From assembly GCF_017114995.1 (NCBI RefSeq), contig NZ_JABXKL010000020.1, positions 23,440-87,439 on the forward strand: DNA of 64,000 bases, in the 5' to 3' direction. Both the position numbers and the translations under genes were made by a program. Below, one piece after another: positions 1 through 9,438 of this stretch. The stretch comes from Nostoc sp. NMS9. GTDB taxonomy: Bacteria > Cyanobacteriota > Cyanobacteriia > Cyanobacteriales > Nostocaceae. How positions within the stretch are numbered: the first letter of the stretch is position 1; each line of letters opens with the position of its first letter. The notes beneath the pieces were generated by a model, which did not search any database, was not told the origin of the DNA, and saw only the letters and a program-made list of their open reading frames with translations.

Positions 1-324
1 GTCCCACTTTCATGCTTGGCTGTGAAACTTGTTTCATCGGGACTGCCTCCTGTCTCAAAACCTCCACCAAAAGATAACGGGAAAAATCAGGTTTTGCGCT
101 CAACACTATTTTTTATGAATTTAATGCGGTACATCCTGCAATACGATAAAGATATACCCATTACAAGTATCTCTCTTGCCAGCACTGAAAAATTACATTG
201 ATTTTAGGCTGATAAAAGATGATCGCAACTTTAGGAGTCAAGCACAACACTCGATCGTGTTACAAATCACAACTGGCAATAGTGAAATTAATTAAACTTA
301 CTGCTAATTCCTCTAAAAAAACTT
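1..324. other. left-edge region without a confident gene
   Basis: A 61-codon open frame at 16-201 has no recognisable motif, no ribosome-binding site and no family resemblance, so I do not call it. The rest is AT-rich and is presumably the upstream region of the membrane protein that starts at 325. Confidence 0.4.
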
Positions 325-678
325 ATGCAACACTTTTTATTAACTTGGCTCGGTACTGCGGTGGCGTTATTCATTACAGCTAATATCGTTCCGGGATTCT
401 TTATCAAGAATTTTGTGACTGCCTTAATCGCAGCCTTTGTAATTGGTCTAGTTAATGCATTTATTAGACCAATTTTGCAGATTTTGACGTTTCCGATTAC
501 CTTGCTCACCTTTGGTTTATTTACATTGGTGATTAACGCCTTAGCCCTTTGGCTGGCAAGTATCCTAACTCCTGGTTCTGGTTTTGAGATTCAGGGCTTT
601 TTACCTGCTTTGCTAGGTTCAATTGTACTAGCAATTGTTTCTAGCATCATTAACTATTTTTTGAGAGTTGTTGACTAG
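325..678 (+). CDS. phage holin family 4 (PF04020-like) small membrane protein
   Basis: A 117-residue integral membrane protein with four hydrophobic segments, roughly residues 5-24, 30-50, 55-80 and 93-112. Between segments 2 and 3 it carries the stretch NAFIRPILQILTFPIT, which is the hallmark of the small family annotated as mycobacterial-type or phage holin 4. Length and topology match the family. Despite the name, members are common chromosomal genes in cyanobacteria with no proven lysis role, and nothing phage-like surrounds this copy. It converges with the CbiG-like gene, with only 4 bases between the stop codons. The family call is fairly safe; the function is unknown. Confidence 0.8.
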   Translation: MQHFLLTWLGTAVALFITANIVPGFFIKNFVTALIAAFVIGLVNAFIRPILQILTFPITLLTFGLFTLVINALALWLASILTPGSGFEIQGFLPALLGSIVLAIVSSIINYFLRVVD

Positions 679-682
679 AAAA

Positions 683-1192
683 TTAAAGAACTTTTGTAAT
701 ACTAATAATATTTAAAGCTTGGGCAACAGCAAGAGTTACCGCTCCTGGTTGCCCTTGTATTTGGAAAATTTGTTTAGGAACTAAAAATTTCACTCGCAAT
801 TCCTTTATCTTTGTAAAGGGGAAAACAGTCAAAGATGTGAGTTGAGATGCTGCAAGAATAGCAGCTGCCTCTGCTACGCTAGGTGTACCTACTCGATCGT
901 CGGTAATTGTGGCAGGGTTGGGGACACAGACAGAGCGAAGTATTTCCGCAGAAAAGGTTTTTAAGGGCAAATTGCGGAGGCGACAAAGTTTGACTAAGCC
1001 AACTTCCGAGGCTTTAGTGTCAATGGTAGCAATACCTGCGATCGCACTTGGAAAAAGTTGATTTTCTCGAAATACTTGCTCAATTGCCCGATCAATCAAC
1101 TGCCATGATGTTCCCCGTTTACAACCGATTCCTACCCATAAAACCTGTTGTATTTGCTGTATTTCCTTACTCAGGCTGTCAGGGTTTGACAT
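683..1192 (-). CDS. stand-alone CbiG C-terminal domain protein (cobalamin biosynthesis)
   Basis: A protein of about 169 residues that matches only the C-terminal domain of CbiG, the cobalt-precorrin-5A hydrolase of anaerobic-type cobalamin synthesis. Visible family marks are the N-terminal WVGIGCKRGTSW, the central IATIDTKASEVGL and the later VGTPSVAEAAAILAA. The N-terminal and middle domains of full CbiG are absent. I place the start at the ATG at 1192: GGAG sits 11 bases upstream and overlaps the stop codon of the Uma2 gene (GGAG-TAA), whereas an upstream TTG would overlap that gene. The two genes are therefore probably cotranscribed and translationally coupled. No other cobalamin gene is visible in the window. 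Confidence 0.82.
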   Translation of the reverse strand: MSNPDSLSKEIQQIQQVLWVGIGCKRGTSWQLIDRAIEQVFRENQLFPSAIAGIATIDTKASEVGLVKLCRLRNLPLKTFSAEILRSVCVPNPATITDDRVGTPSVAEAAAILAASQLTSLTVFPFTKIKELRVKFLVPKQIFQIQGQPGAVTLAVAQALNIISITKVL

Positions 1193-1200
1193 GATTGGGT

Positions 1201-1764
1201 TTACTCCAACAGCCAACCAAATAAATCTCCCACCGTCAGCCTCAACTCACTTGCAAAATCTGGCACAAGGAGTAAAGCTTCTAATTCATCCAACATGACT
1301 GGCTGTTGATTGCGGATGTACACAAATACTGTTTGTTCTTCTGGATCAATCAGCCAACCCATTTGTGTTTCATAATTCAGACAATGTAAAATATTTTTTG
1401 TAACTTTCGTTTGTCTTTGGTCAGGTGATAGAATCTCAATAGTCCAATCGGGGGCTGCTGAAAATAAATTTGCTACCCTGCCATTTTCTTTGCGAGGTAT
1501 TCTCTCCCAGGTAAATACTGCTACATCCGGAATAATTGATCTGCCACCAAAAGTACATCGCAGTTCTGGATATGCTCGTGCAACTTTTTGGGGTTTCAAG
1601 ATAGCATTAATAAAAATAATCAGTTCGCCTTGAATAGTGCTATGTTCTCCCTGTGCCATTGGTTTTTGAATAATTTCACCATTAATGTATTCACTAGCGG
1701 GCTTCGTTTCTGGTAGCATTAGAAACTCTGCTAAAGTTATGTTTTTTGATCGTATCCGTACCAT
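1201..1764 (-). CDS. Uma2 family endonuclease (DUF820)
   Basis: About 187 residues of the Uma2/DUF820 family, a restriction-endonuclease-like fold that is greatly expanded in cyanobacteria. The fold's catalytic elements appear as SIIPDVAVFTWERIP and DWTIEILSPDQ, the D...ExL pattern of PD-(D/E)xK enzymes. The N-terminal LPETKPASEYINGEIIQKPM is characteristic. The start is the ATG at 1764, because GGAGG lies 9 bases upstream with a HIP1 octamer as the spacer; a TTG further upstream lacks such a site. It is a close paralogue of the gene at 31291-31860. Substrate and role are unknown; members are often associated with transposon-like or defence settings. Confidence 0.85.
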   Translation of the reverse strand: MVRIRSKNITLAEFLMLPETKPASEYINGEIIQKPMAQGEHSTIQGELIIFINAILKPQKVARAYPELRCTFGGRSIIPDVAVFTWERIPRKENGRVANLFSAAPDWTIEILSPDQRQTKVTKNILHCLNYETQMGWLIDPEEQTVFVYIRNQQPVMLDELEALLLVPDFASELRLTVGDLFGWLLE

Positions 1765-1850
1765 TTGCGATCGCCTCCAAATCCTGCAATTCTTATTAAA
1801 AAACCGCAAAGTACATAAAGAAGCTTTAACTTAACTCTTACTCTGCGTAC

Positions 1851-1926
1851 CTACCCTGCGGGAAGGCGAAGCGCCTATGCGCTACCTCAGCGTCACTACC
1901 CTACGGGAAGGCGAAGCGCCTATGCG
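1851..1926. repeat. duplicated 31-bp dispersed palindromic repeat
   Basis: Two copies of a 31-base element (1851-1881 and 1896-1926) differ at one position. Each contains the small palindrome GGCGAAGCGCC. Such elements are a common class of interspersed repeat in Nostoc genomes. They lie between argS and the Uma2 gene. Confidence 0.8.
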
Positions 1927-1937
1927 TTAAAAAAATA

Positions 1938-3692
1938 TTACATCCTCTCCAATACCTGAATTCCCAACAAAGATAATCCCAACTTCAGAGTTCTAGCAGT
2001 CAAATCACATAAAACTAAACGAGATGTTCGCTGCGGTTCCTCCGCTTGTAGTATGGGACAGCGATCGTAGAATTGGTTAAACTTCTGACTCAGTTCAAAC
2101 AAATACTCGCATAAACGATTGGGCAGCAAGTCTTGCTCTACACTACTAATAACTTCATCCAGTTGAAGTAAATATTTTGCTAGCGCTAATTCTGTTTCAT
2201 GCTGCAACAAAACGGCATTATTTCCCAACTCTTTAAAGTTAATATTACCCTTGCGGCTAATCCCATAAATCCGCGCATAAACATACAGCATATAGGGCGC
2301 AGTATTACCTTTAAGATCCAGCATTTTGTCGTAGCTGAAGATGTAGTTACTGGTGCGATTTTGGCTTAAGTCTGCATACTTCACTGCACTGATTCCAACT
2401 ACCCTAGCAACTTCATTAATAAATTCTTCAGTTTCTTGGCGTTCTTCTTTTTGTAATCTAGTTTTGAGGTCAGCATGGGCACGAGAAACAGCTTCATCTA
2501 ATAAATCCCGTAACCGCACACTGTCCCCAAAACGAGTTTTGATTCTTTTACCATCTTCTCCTAACACCAACCCAAAAGGAACATGCACTAATTCCACATC
2601 ATCAGGAATCCATCCGGCTTTGCGTGCCACTTGGAAAAATTGGGCAAAGTGGTTTCCTTGTCCAGCATCTGTTACATAAATTATCCGCTTTGCTTCATCC
2701 TGCTGAATCCGGTAACGGAGAGATGCTAAATCTGTTGTGGCGTAGTTATAACCACCATCTGATTTCTGCACAATTAAAGGTAAGGGTTCACCTTCTCTAT
2801 TTGTAAACCCTTCCAGAAAAACGCATTTTGCCCCTTGATTTTCTACCAGTAACCCAGATTTTTCTAAATCTTCCACAACTCCTGGTAGTAAGGGATTGTA
2901 AAAAGATTCGCCGCGTTCAATTAACTTGATATCCAGCAAGTCATAAATTATTTGAAACTCCTGCCGCGACTGTTCGCACAACAGTTTCCAAGCATGGAGT
3001 GTATCTTCTGCACCTGCTTGTAATCTGACGACTTCTTGGCGTGCTGTCTCTTGAAAAGCTTCATCTGTATCAAACCACAATTTGGCTTTGCGATAAAAAG
3101 AGACTAAATCACCAATATCTAAAGCATTAGCGGTGGTAAGCGCGTCTGGGTAAACTTCCCGCAGATAGGCGATTAACATGCCAAACTGCGTACCCCAATC
3201 GCCGACATGATTTAACCGCAGTACATCATGTCCTTGAAATTCTAAAATCCGGGCGATGGAATCACCAATAATCGTCGAACGCAAGTGTCCAACGTGCATT
3301 TCTTTGGCAATATTCGGACTGGAAAAATCCACAATTTCCCGCTTCGGCGTTTTCGCGGCTGGAACTCCTAGTCTGGGATCAGCTTGAATCGCGTTGAGTT
3401 GTGCTTCTAAGTATGCTGTTTTCAGTTTCAGATTGATAAATCCCGGCCCAGCAATTTCTGGCGGTTCGCAGATTTCGGATACATCTAGTTTCTCAACGAT
3501 CGCACCTGCGATCGCTCTTGGTTGCTTTCCTAACTTTTTACTCAGGGATAAAGCCACATTTACCTGATAATCGCCAAATTTAGGATTGCTAGCAGGAACC
3601 AAAATTGGATCTACTCCAGCCAAGTCAGCGCCAAAAGCCGCGATTAAGGCCTGCTCTACGTGAGCTTTTAGTTTTTCTTGTGTAGCGTTCAT
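1938..3692 (-). CDS. argS: arginyl-tRNA synthetase
   Basis: A 584-residue class I aminoacyl-tRNA synthetase that charges tRNA-Arg with arginine in the cytosol. The order is an N-terminal additional domain (residues about 1-105, with [13 protein letters not shown]), then the catalytic Rossmann domain with the HIGH motif as HVGH at 133-136 in the context [17 protein letters not shown], then the degenerate KMSK region [13 protein letters not shown], then a C-terminal DALR-type anticodon-binding domain. Length is normal for the family. The start is the ATG at 3692. It appears to be a single-gene unit; the 245 bases upstream show no obvious partner gene. Confidence 0.97.
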   Translation of the reverse strand: MNATQEKLKAHVEQALIAAFGADLAGVDPILVPASNPKFGDYQVNVALSLSKKLGKQPRAIAGAIVEKLDVSEICEPPEIAGPGFINLKLKTAYLEAQLNAIQADPRLGVPAAKTPKREIVDFSSPNIAKEMHVGHLRSTIIGDSIARILEFQGHDVLRLNHVGDWGTQFGMLIAYLREVYPDALTTANALDIGDLVSFYRKAKLWFDTDEAFQETARQEVVRLQAGAEDTLHAWKLLCEQSRQEFQIIYDLLDIKLIERGESFYNPLLPGVVEDLEKSGLLVENQGAKCVFLEGFTNREGEPLPLIVQKSDGGYNYATTDLASLRYRIQQDEAKRIIYVTDAGQGNHFAQFFQVARKAGWIPDDVELVHVPFGLVLGEDGKRIKTRFGDSVRLRDLLDEAVSRAHADLKTRLQKEERQETEEFINEVARVVGISAVKYADLSQNRTSNYIFSYDKMLDLKGNTAPYMLYVYARIYGISRKGNINFKELGNNAVLLQHETELALAKYLLQLDEVISSVEQDLLPNRLCEYLFELSQKFNQFYDRCPILQAEEPQRTSRLVLCDLTARTLKLGLSLLGIQVLERM

Positions 3693-4410
3693 ATATAGAT
3701 TTTATCTGTGAAAGGGGGAATGTAGCTCTGGAAAAGCTTGATTATTTTAACCTTAAAAGATATTCATCAAGTCTAGGCAAAGACTGTCATTTTAAGGTAC
3801 AACCCCCTTAAATTGTCTCCCATCCTTGGCATAACTTCTAGATTCTGACGATACCGAAGTCGATTTTGGCAGACTACTGCTAGTTAATCAAGTCAACGAA
3901 AGCATAGTACGTAGTAAGCACTTGAGTGCTTAAAACAAAGACTAAACTTATTTACCCAGGTTTCATTGATTTGATAGATTACTACGTTTCCCAACGTAAG
4001 TACCGAGATAAACTCTGTTTGTATAGCAGCAAATAACCTTCGTCAAGCCTAAGTTGATACACCTAACAGCGCACTACTACTTATCTACCTTATTTAAATA
4101 AAAATTATTATAGATTAAGCTTTTAGCATTTCACTATAGGAATTGCACATCTTCTTTTCATAAAAAATAGAAATATTTCATCAATTTTTCATCATATATA
4201 AGTTTAATTACTAGGTACTAACAACAGTGTAACATCCGATTAAAAATAGTATTTTTTCAGTAAAAATACTTTAAATAAAGAGCTATTTGAATCTACTAGT
4301 AAAAGTAAACAAATAGATTGACTTCGCAGAAGTATAGCTGTTAGAAGTAAGAGACAAGCGAAGATAGATAGCTGCTACAAAAGCATTATCTAAATTGTAT
4401 TTCCTACTTA
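3693..4410. other. intergenic region, about 0.7 kb
   Basis: No gene is seen. It is AT-rich and contains near 3911-3935 one arm (gtagtaagcactTgagtgctta) of the same repeat family found as a full inverted pair at 8778-8827. It separates divergent argS and the PEP-CTERM gene, so both promoters should lie here. Confidence 0.5.
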
Positions 4411-5256
4411 ATGGCTCATAAAATGAAACTTAATTTATTCACAGCCTTGATTGCTGCTACAGCTACCTTGACCGGATTAGTTTCCAAAGTAGAAACTGCA
4501 TCTGCTGCTGATTTTAATTGGAATAGTTCATGGACTCAACCAACAATATATAGTAAGTCTAAAACTGGTTTTAACGACGCTCCTTTTCAACAATTTGTCC
4601 AAGCAGAAAGTGTTGCCCTTCCAAATAGCGGACAATTTAAATTAGACCCCAGTAAATTAAACCTAAAATACGACCACGATGTTTCTGTTTACTTTATCAA
4701 TGAGGGCGCAGGTTATAGAAACCAGTTAGCCTTTGAAGCTACAGGAACTACTAACAAGTCTGGGCTGCTTTTTAATGATATTTCTTGTGAAGGGACTGGA
4801 TGTGTTGGCGGCTGGGGCGGTAACGCACTAAAACTAGGTGATGGGGTCAAAGTTGGTAATGTTACCGCAGGTACTCAACTCGACTTCTGGTTAAGAGCTG
4901 ATGGTTTGAACCGTGGCAACTCTGCCAATATCTTTGGTACTGACACAGCTTCTAACGCTGACGGACTACAGCACGCAGTTGCTTATGCTTACAACAACTA
5001 CATCCTCCTGGCATTTGAGGATTTATACGGTGGTTTACACGCTTCAGGAGTAGATTCTGTAACTGGTAAGTGGAACGAAGGTTCCGATCGCGACTTTAAT
5101 GATGTTGTCGTCGTTCTTGATGTCGGCGAGGCAAATGTTAAAGCGTTAATTGGCGCTACCGTTCCTGAACCATCTGTTACTCTATCAATGTTTGCGGTGG
5201 GAGCAGTTAGTATGTTTGGATTGCGCCGCCGCCGTCAAAGTCGCACTTCTCACTAA
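4411..5256 (+). CDS. secreted PEP-CTERM protein with a DUF4114 domain
   Basis: A 281-residue exported protein. Residues 1-33 form a signal peptide ending in TASAADF. The C-terminal part carries the DUF4114 signature, LLAFEDL followed by GSDRDFNDVVVVLD, an acidic stretch likely to bind calcium. The final 25 residues are a PEP-CTERM sorting signal: VPEPS, a hydrophobic segment, then RRRRQS. This directs exosortase-type processing and surface attachment. No exosortase gene is in the window. An alternative start at the in-frame ATG at 4423 (residue 5) is possible. A strong hairpin terminator follows 70 bases after the stop. The function on the surface is unknown; related proteins are extracellular matrix components. 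Confidence 0.88.
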   Translation: MAHKMKLNLFTALIAATATLTGLVSKVETASAADFNWNSSWTQPTIYSKSKTGFNDAPFQQFVQAESVALPNSGQFKLDPSKLNLKYDHDVSVYFINEGAGYRNQLAFEATGTTNKSGLLFNDISCEGTGCVGGWGGNALKLGDGVKVGNVTAGTQLDFWLRADGLNRGNSANIFGTDTASNADGLQHAVAYAYNNYILLAFEDLYGGLHASGVDSVTGKWNEGSDRDFNDVVVVLDVGEANVKALIGATVPEPSVTLSMFAVGAVSMFGLRRRRQSRTSH

Positions 5257-5326
5257 ACTTTGAAACGGTGCTTAATATAAGGTGTATTTAGTTTAATTGG
5301 AAAATAACAAGCGATCAATCGCATTT

Positions 5327-5356
5327 TCACCCGTACATTTATACGGGTGATTTTAC
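5327..5356 (+). terminator. intrinsic terminator
   Basis: TCACCCGTA and TACGGGTGA form a 9-bp perfect stem with a 6-base loop, followed directly by TTTTAC. It sits between the PEP-CTERM gene and the converging TPR gene and could serve both. Confidence 0.75.
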
Positions 5357-5384
5357 ATTTGTAGTGGCATTTATATTTTATATT

Positions 5385-6653
5385 TTATCTATTGCGATCA
5401 CGTTCTAAATCATCAATCACTTTTTGCAAATACCACTCGTCTGACATCCCAGGATGGTAATCCTGGTTTTGCTGAATCAATCGTTCGGCAATTTCCCAAT
5501 ATCCCCCAACCATTCGTAAAAGTCGCTGACGTAGCAGATGATATTTTTGCTTTTTTGACTCTGGACTAAATTTCTGGATTTTTTCTAGGCTACTTAAGAC
5601 TTGTTGATAATTTTCCCAGTCTTCTTGTTGGCAAAAGATACTCGCCGCCCGTTGATAATCTTCCACGGCGTTTTGTATTTCTTCTAAGCAAGTATAGGCA
5701 ATGCCGCGATTGTAATAAGCTTGAGCATCATCAGAATTGATTTGTAGCGCTTGGGTGTAATCTTGAATTGCACCAAGATAATTGCCCATTGCCCGATAGA
5801 CATTACCTCTGGCAATATAGACTAAGACATCTTCGGGTTGCATCTGGAGTGCTTGGTTCAGATCAGCGATCGCACCTTGATGATCTCCCAAGACAGAACG
5901 TGCTTTACCTCGGTTGCGATAAACAATCGCATCTTGAAAATTTAGTCGTAATGCTTGATTAAAATCTGCGATCGCTTCTCGATAATTCCCGATTTTACAA
6001 CGCACAACCCCACGACAGCAGTAAGCTTGGGCATCTTGCGGATCGGCTTTTAATACCCAGTTTAAATCGGCGAGTGCTTCTTGGGTATCTCCCTTTTCAG
6101 CCTTTTCTAATAATTGTGTAAAATAATCATTGGTGGATAAAATTGGTGCATTAGTGGAAGGCGATTGCTCAAGGGCAGGTAATTTTTGTGGTTGTAGCTG
6201 TTTAATTCGTTCCAATGACAGACGACAATTCTCTTTATCTTGTTGCTCTAGATATAACCCAGCAGCTTTTTTAAAGTTAGCGATCGCATCTTGAATATAA
6301 CCCTGTTTGCGCCGCACCATTCCCCGCAGATTATAAGCAGCAGCATAATTGAGATTGAGACGAATCGCACGTTCAGCATCTTCTAGCGCCCCCGGTAAAT
6401 TTTTCAGCGCTACCCTAGCCAATCCCCGACAATAATATGCTTCTATACTCTCAGGATTCAGCTTCAGGGCTTCGGTATAATCTGAAACAGCTTTCAGAAT
6501 TGCGCCTGAGTCATAATGTGCTAAACCCCGTTGCAAATAAGCTTCGCTAAAGTAAGGTGTCAGTTGTAAAGCATGGTTAAATTCCTCAATTGCTCCCGCG
6601 TAATCTTTTCGCCTAGCCTTTTCCAATCCTCTATTGTAGAATTCATCATTCAT
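5385..6653 (-). CDS. tetratricopeptide (TPR) repeat protein
   Basis: A 422-residue protein built of about seven to eight 34-residue TPR units, for example IEEFNHALQLTPYFSEAYLQ, AEAIRLNL-type helices and IADFNQALRLNFQDAIVYRN. The repeats come in two blocks (about residues 5-140 and 180-345) separated by a polar linker, and a distinct C-terminal helical tail (about 350-422) follows. There is no signal peptide or membrane segment, so it should act in the cytosol as a protein-protein scaffold. The start ATG at 6653 is followed by the first repeat without a spacer. It is not in an evident operon. The partner cannot be deduced from the sequence. Confidence 0.88.
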   Translation of the reverse strand: MNDEFYNRGLEKARRKDYAGAIEEFNHALQLTPYFSEAYLQRGLAHYDSGAILKAVSDYTEALKLNPESIEAYYCRGLARVALKNLPGALEDAERAIRLNLNYAAAYNLRGMVRRKQGYIQDAIANFKKAAGLYLEQQDKENCRLSLERIKQLQPQKLPALEQSPSTNAPILSTNDYFTQLLEKAEKGDTQEALADLNWVLKADPQDAQAYCCRGVVRCKIGNYREAIADFNQALRLNFQDAIVYRNRGKARSVLGDHQGAIADLNQALQMQPEDVLVYIARGNVYRAMGNYLGAIQDYTQALQINSDDAQAYYNRGIAYTCLEEIQNAVEDYQRAASIFCQQEDWENYQQVLSSLEKIQKFSPESKKQKYHLLRQRLLRMVGGYWEIAERLIQQNQDYHPGMSDEWYLQKVIDDLERDRNR

Positions 6654-6793
6654 GACATTTGTTTGGTTGATTCAGTTAATTGAATTCCAGCAGGCTTGTT
6701 TCGTAGCCTAATCTATGCATTCATCTTCATATTTTAAGTATATTTCATAGTTTTTGTGAAATAAAACCAACACACTACCCTAACTTTTGATAA

Positions 6794-7086
6794 ATGGAAT
6801 ATTGTACACATCCAGATTTGGGAGTTCAGTTTAGTGAAAATATCACTAATCAAATTTATTATTACATTCAGCAGTTTGTGGCTATGGATTTTATACAGTT
6901 ACGATTCCAGGTGATATCACAATAGAAAAAATTACAGCTTTATTAATTGATATGGCAACTTTAGCCATCAAGTTAGATAAACCACTATCAGCACGATTAT
7001 TTCCAATTCCAAATAAAAAAGCTGGGGAAATGACTACATTCAATTCCCCATATCTCGTAGATTGTAAAATATTTACGGTTGACTAA
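6794..7086 (+). pseudogene. C-terminal remnant of a DUF711 (UPF0210) family gene, frameshifted
   Basis: From 6880 to the TAA at 7084-7086 a 68-residue frame encodes ITALLIDMATLAIKLDKPLS, then RLFPIPNKKAGEMTTFNSPY, which is the recognisable C-terminal end of DUF711 proteins. The preceding 28 residues, from the ATG at 6794, are in a different frame, and the two frames overlap around 6875-6885, which indicates a 1-base shift. The N-terminal 300 or so residues of a normal DUF711 protein are missing. The stop lies 2 bases from the end of the converging dioxygenase gene. The family call is from memory of the conserved C-terminus. Confidence 0.6.
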
Positions 7087-7088
7087 AA

Positions 7089-7757
7089 TTATTCTGAAAG
7101 CAAGCTGGGAGAAGTTAGCACAAAAACATCTCTACTGCCCTGAGCATGAATCTGTGGTTTGATAGGAGTGGTAAAGTGGAAAAAATCATGATCGTTGACT
7201 AATAAGAGTTCTCCCGGATTTAGAACTTTGCTAAACACAGGCTTTTCTTTTTTGCCAGTATATAGATGTGTTTCTCCACCTTGAATATTATCTCTATCTA
7301 CTGAAAATATACTAATAAAATCAGTACCATCTTGATGGATACCTTCAGGTGCTGGATTACCCAAATTATCTGCCGAACAAATAGTTCTAATTTGATGAAC
7401 TCCGATTTCAGCTTCAGGATGAAGTTTACAAGAATCACTAAATGCTAAGACAAGATTCTTAAAAATATCAAGTTCTATAAGTGCATCTTCTAATTCTGGA
7501 AACTCTCTTTTTATGTCACCCACTAATGGATTGTAATCTTTACTTTGAAAGAGGTAGCCATGAGGTAATTTGATTAAATGATTTCCAGAAACTGTGAACC
7601 GAGATAATCTTCTGGAACGATAATTGCCTTTGATATAAGGGTCAATAGGCATATTACTAAAAAATGGCTTAAAACCTTCTGGATTGATTGAAGTTACTTT
7701 TCTTAGAGTAAACAGAAAAGCATATTCTAATTCCGTTGCTGTCCACACTTCTTGCAT
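7089..7757 (-). CDS. 2OG-Fe(II) dioxygenase family protein (PF10014-like)
   Basis: About 222 residues resembling the 2OG-Fe_Oxy_2 family (PF10014), which includes free-amino-acid hydroxylases of the isoleucine dioxygenase type. The iron site is seen as GIHQDGTDF (His-x-Asp) and the distal His in VNDHDFFHFTTPI; the 2-oxoglutarate-binding arginine is probably in GSRDVFVLTSP. The start is the ATG at 7757, because AGGAGG lies 8 bases upstream of it, rather than the upstream start at 7778. It stands alone, tail to tail with a decayed DUF711 gene. A hydroxylated amino acid or related metabolite is the likely product; the substrate is unknown. Confidence 0.82.
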   Translation of the reverse strand: MQEVWTATELEYAFLFTLRKVTSINPEGFKPFFSNMPIDPYIKGNYRSRRLSRFTVSGNHLIKLPHGYLFQSKDYNPLVGDIKREFPELEDALIELDIFKNLVLAFSDSCKLHPEAEIGVHQIRTICSADNLGNPAPEGIHQDGTDFISIFSVDRDNIQGGETHLYTGKKEKPVFSKVLNPGELLLVNDHDFFHFTTPIKPQIHAQGSRDVFVLTSPSLLSE

Positions 7758-7997
7758 AGGATTTACCTCCTTGCACATTGAAATTCTCCCAGTTTTTTTA
7801 TGGGAGGCTTGTAATATTTAGTATATGCTACTTTTTATTACTATGTTGTCAATTTAACTACAAAAGTTGACAATCCATGATATATAAAGTTCCTCAAATT
7901 CTGTCACAGGGCGGAGTCGCTGCTGAAAAAATTTGCAGATATGGGTTCGGTGGGTAAAAAATTAACGTATATTTACAAGCAGCAACAAGGTTCAATA

Positions 7998-8723
7998 ATG
8001 ATAGATTGGCTTTACTCTTACCCTGTTTTGTATCCCGGTATTTTGCTCAAGCGTTACAAGCGGTTTTTTGCTGACGTTCAACTTACTTCTGGCGAAATAG
8101 TGACAGCACACTGTCCCAATACAGGGCCAATGACTGGAGTATCGACTCCTCAAAGTGCGGTACAGCTTTCCAAAAGCGATAATCTTAACCGTAAATTGGC
8201 TTACACTTTAGAACTAATTCAGGTACATGACAATGAGCCAACTTGGGTAGGCATAAATACTTTTTTGCCCAATCGGGTGGTAAAGCTAGCTTTGGCGAAA
8301 TACCTTTTCCCGGAATTGGGCAACTACAGCCAAATCAAGGGCGAGGTAGTTTATGGGCTAGATAAAAAAAGTCGAGTAGATTTTTTTTTGACGGGGAGTG
8401 ATGAGGAACGCCCGATTTATTTAGAAGTGAAAAATACAACTTTGTCTGAGGGGAGATTAGCCCTATTTCCTGACACGGAGACTACAAGAGGGCAAAAGCA
8501 CTTGCGAGAACTGATGGCGCTGTTACCTTTAACTCGTGCGGTGATGCTTTACTTTATCAATCGCGGTGATTGTATCGAGTTCTCCCCTGGCGATCGCACA
8601 GATCCTGTATATGGTAAATTATTACGGGATGCGATCGCTCTCGGTTTAGAAGTCTTACCTTGCCGTTTTGACATTTCCCCCGAAGGTATCCGTTATTTGG
8701 GTTTGGCAAAACTAAAAATTTGA
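7998..8723 (+). CDS. sfsA: SfsA family protein (sugar fermentation stimulation protein)
   Basis: About 241 residues of the SfsA family. It begins with an OB-like N-terminal domain (LYPGILLKRYKRFFADVQLT, then HCPNTGPMTG) and continues with a nuclease-like domain showing SRVDFFL, IYLEVKNTTL, FPDTETTRGQKHLRELM and the terminal FDISPEGIRYLG. These match the PD-(D/E)xK-like core described for SfsA. The start is the ATG at 7998, which has AAGG 7 bases upstream and matches the family N-terminus; an ATG at 7941 would add 19 unrelated residues. E. coli SfsA is linked to maltose metabolism and binds DNA non-specifically, but the molecular role is unresolved. It is monocistronic here. Confidence 0.92.
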   Translation: MIDWLYSYPVLYPGILLKRYKRFFADVQLTSGEIVTAHCPNTGPMTGVSTPQSAVQLSKSDNLNRKLAYTLELIQVHDNEPTWVGINTFLPNRVVKLALAKYLFPELGNYSQIKGEVVYGLDKKSRVDFFLTGSDEERPIYLEVKNTTLSEGRLALFPDTETTRGQKHLRELMALLPLTRAVMLYFINRGDCIEFSPGDRTDPVYGKLLRDAIALGLEVLPCRFDISPEGIRYLGLAKLKI

Positions 8724-8777
8724 TTACATCTAATTAAGAGAAACTAGTACAATGTCTAAGTTAGTAATGAAAAGTTT

Positions 8778-8827
8778 GTAGTAAGCACTTTAGTGCTTAG
8801 AAAATTAAGGACTAAAGTCCTTACTAC
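8778..8827. repeat. inverted repeat, gtagtaag family
   Basis: GTAGTAAGCACTTTAGTGC and the reverse complement of ggactaaagtccttactac pair over 19 bases with two mismatches. One similar arm also occurs near 3911. This is a dispersed small inverted repeat of the kind common in Nostoc; it could fold as RNA and might act as a terminator for sfsA. Confidence 0.7.
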
Positions 8828-8896
8828 GAACTTGATTACCCATCAATTTAAACTTGACAGACTACTAGCAATTGCAACGTTTTTACACGTATAAAA

Positions 8897-8935
8897 CAAC
8901 AAATCCATCTAGATGCTGTCTAGATGGATTTGTTG
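8897..8935. terminator. long perfect hairpin, probable terminator
   Basis: A 17-bp perfect stem (CAACAAATCCATCTAGA and its complement) with a 5-base loop. It sits between sfsA and the converging fasciclin gene. There is no U-tract, so it may be a bidirectional barrier or a transcript-stabilising structure. Confidence 0.55.
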
Positions 8936-9002
8936 ATAGTTGATGTTTACTAAAAAACATTCAACCAGACTGTAATGAAGAAACGACTATAGGTAGTCGC
9001 CA

Positions 9003-9031
9003 CCTCAGAAATAGCGTTCGCTATTCTGAGG
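9003..9031 (-). terminator. hairpin just after the fasciclin gene
   Basis: CCTCAGAAATAGCG and CGCTATTCTGAGG pair over 13 bp with one bulged A and a small tetraloop-like centre. It lies 6 bases beyond the stop codon of the minus-strand fasciclin gene. Confidence 0.6.
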
Positions 9032-9036
9032 TTTGG

Positions 9037-9438
9037 TTATGCAGGAATCAAAACTGTGTCAATGACGTGGATGACACCGTTATCAGCAGCAACATCTGCT
9101 GTTGCAACTGTTGCATCATTAATCTTAACGCCATTAGAAGCGTCAATTTTTACATCTGAACCTTCAACTGTTTTAGCTGTCTTCAGCTTAACTACATCAG
9201 CAGCCAGTACCTTGCCTGAAACAACATGATAGGTCAAGATTTTCTTGAGCTTTGCAGGATCTTTCAGTAATGCGTCTACAGTACCTGCTGGAAGCTTGTT
9301 AAACGCTTCGTCAGTGGGTGCGAAGACGGTGAATGGTCCAGCACCTTTCAGTGTATCTACCAGACCAGCCGCTTGGATTGCTGCAACTAGTGTCTTGAAA
9401 GAACCATTGTTAGTAGCAGTGTCAATTATGTTAGCCAT
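9037..9438 (-). CDS. fasciclin (FAS1) domain protein
   Basis: A 133-residue single FAS1 domain. The two conserved boxes are clear: H1 as [17 protein letters not shown] and H2 as [14 protein letters not shown], with YHVV between them. FAS1 domains mediate adhesion, usually outside the cell, but no signal peptide is present here, as is common for the short cyanobacterial copies. The start ATG at 9438 has only a weak upstream site. Hairpins follow the stop. A paralogue lies at 37393-37812. A role in stress or matrix adhesion is plausible but is not shown by the sequence. Confidence 0.92.
   Translation of the reverse strand: MANIIDTATNNGSFKTLVAAIQAAGLVDTLKGAGPFTVFAPTDEAFNKLPAGTVDALLKDPAKLKKILTYHVVSGKVLAADVVKLKTAKTVEGSDVKIDASNGVKINDATVATADVAADNGVIHVIDTVLIPA

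Noticed and set aside
16..201. 61-codon open frame at the left edge
   Set aside because: No ribosome-binding site, no motif, low-complexity polar sequence; likely chance.
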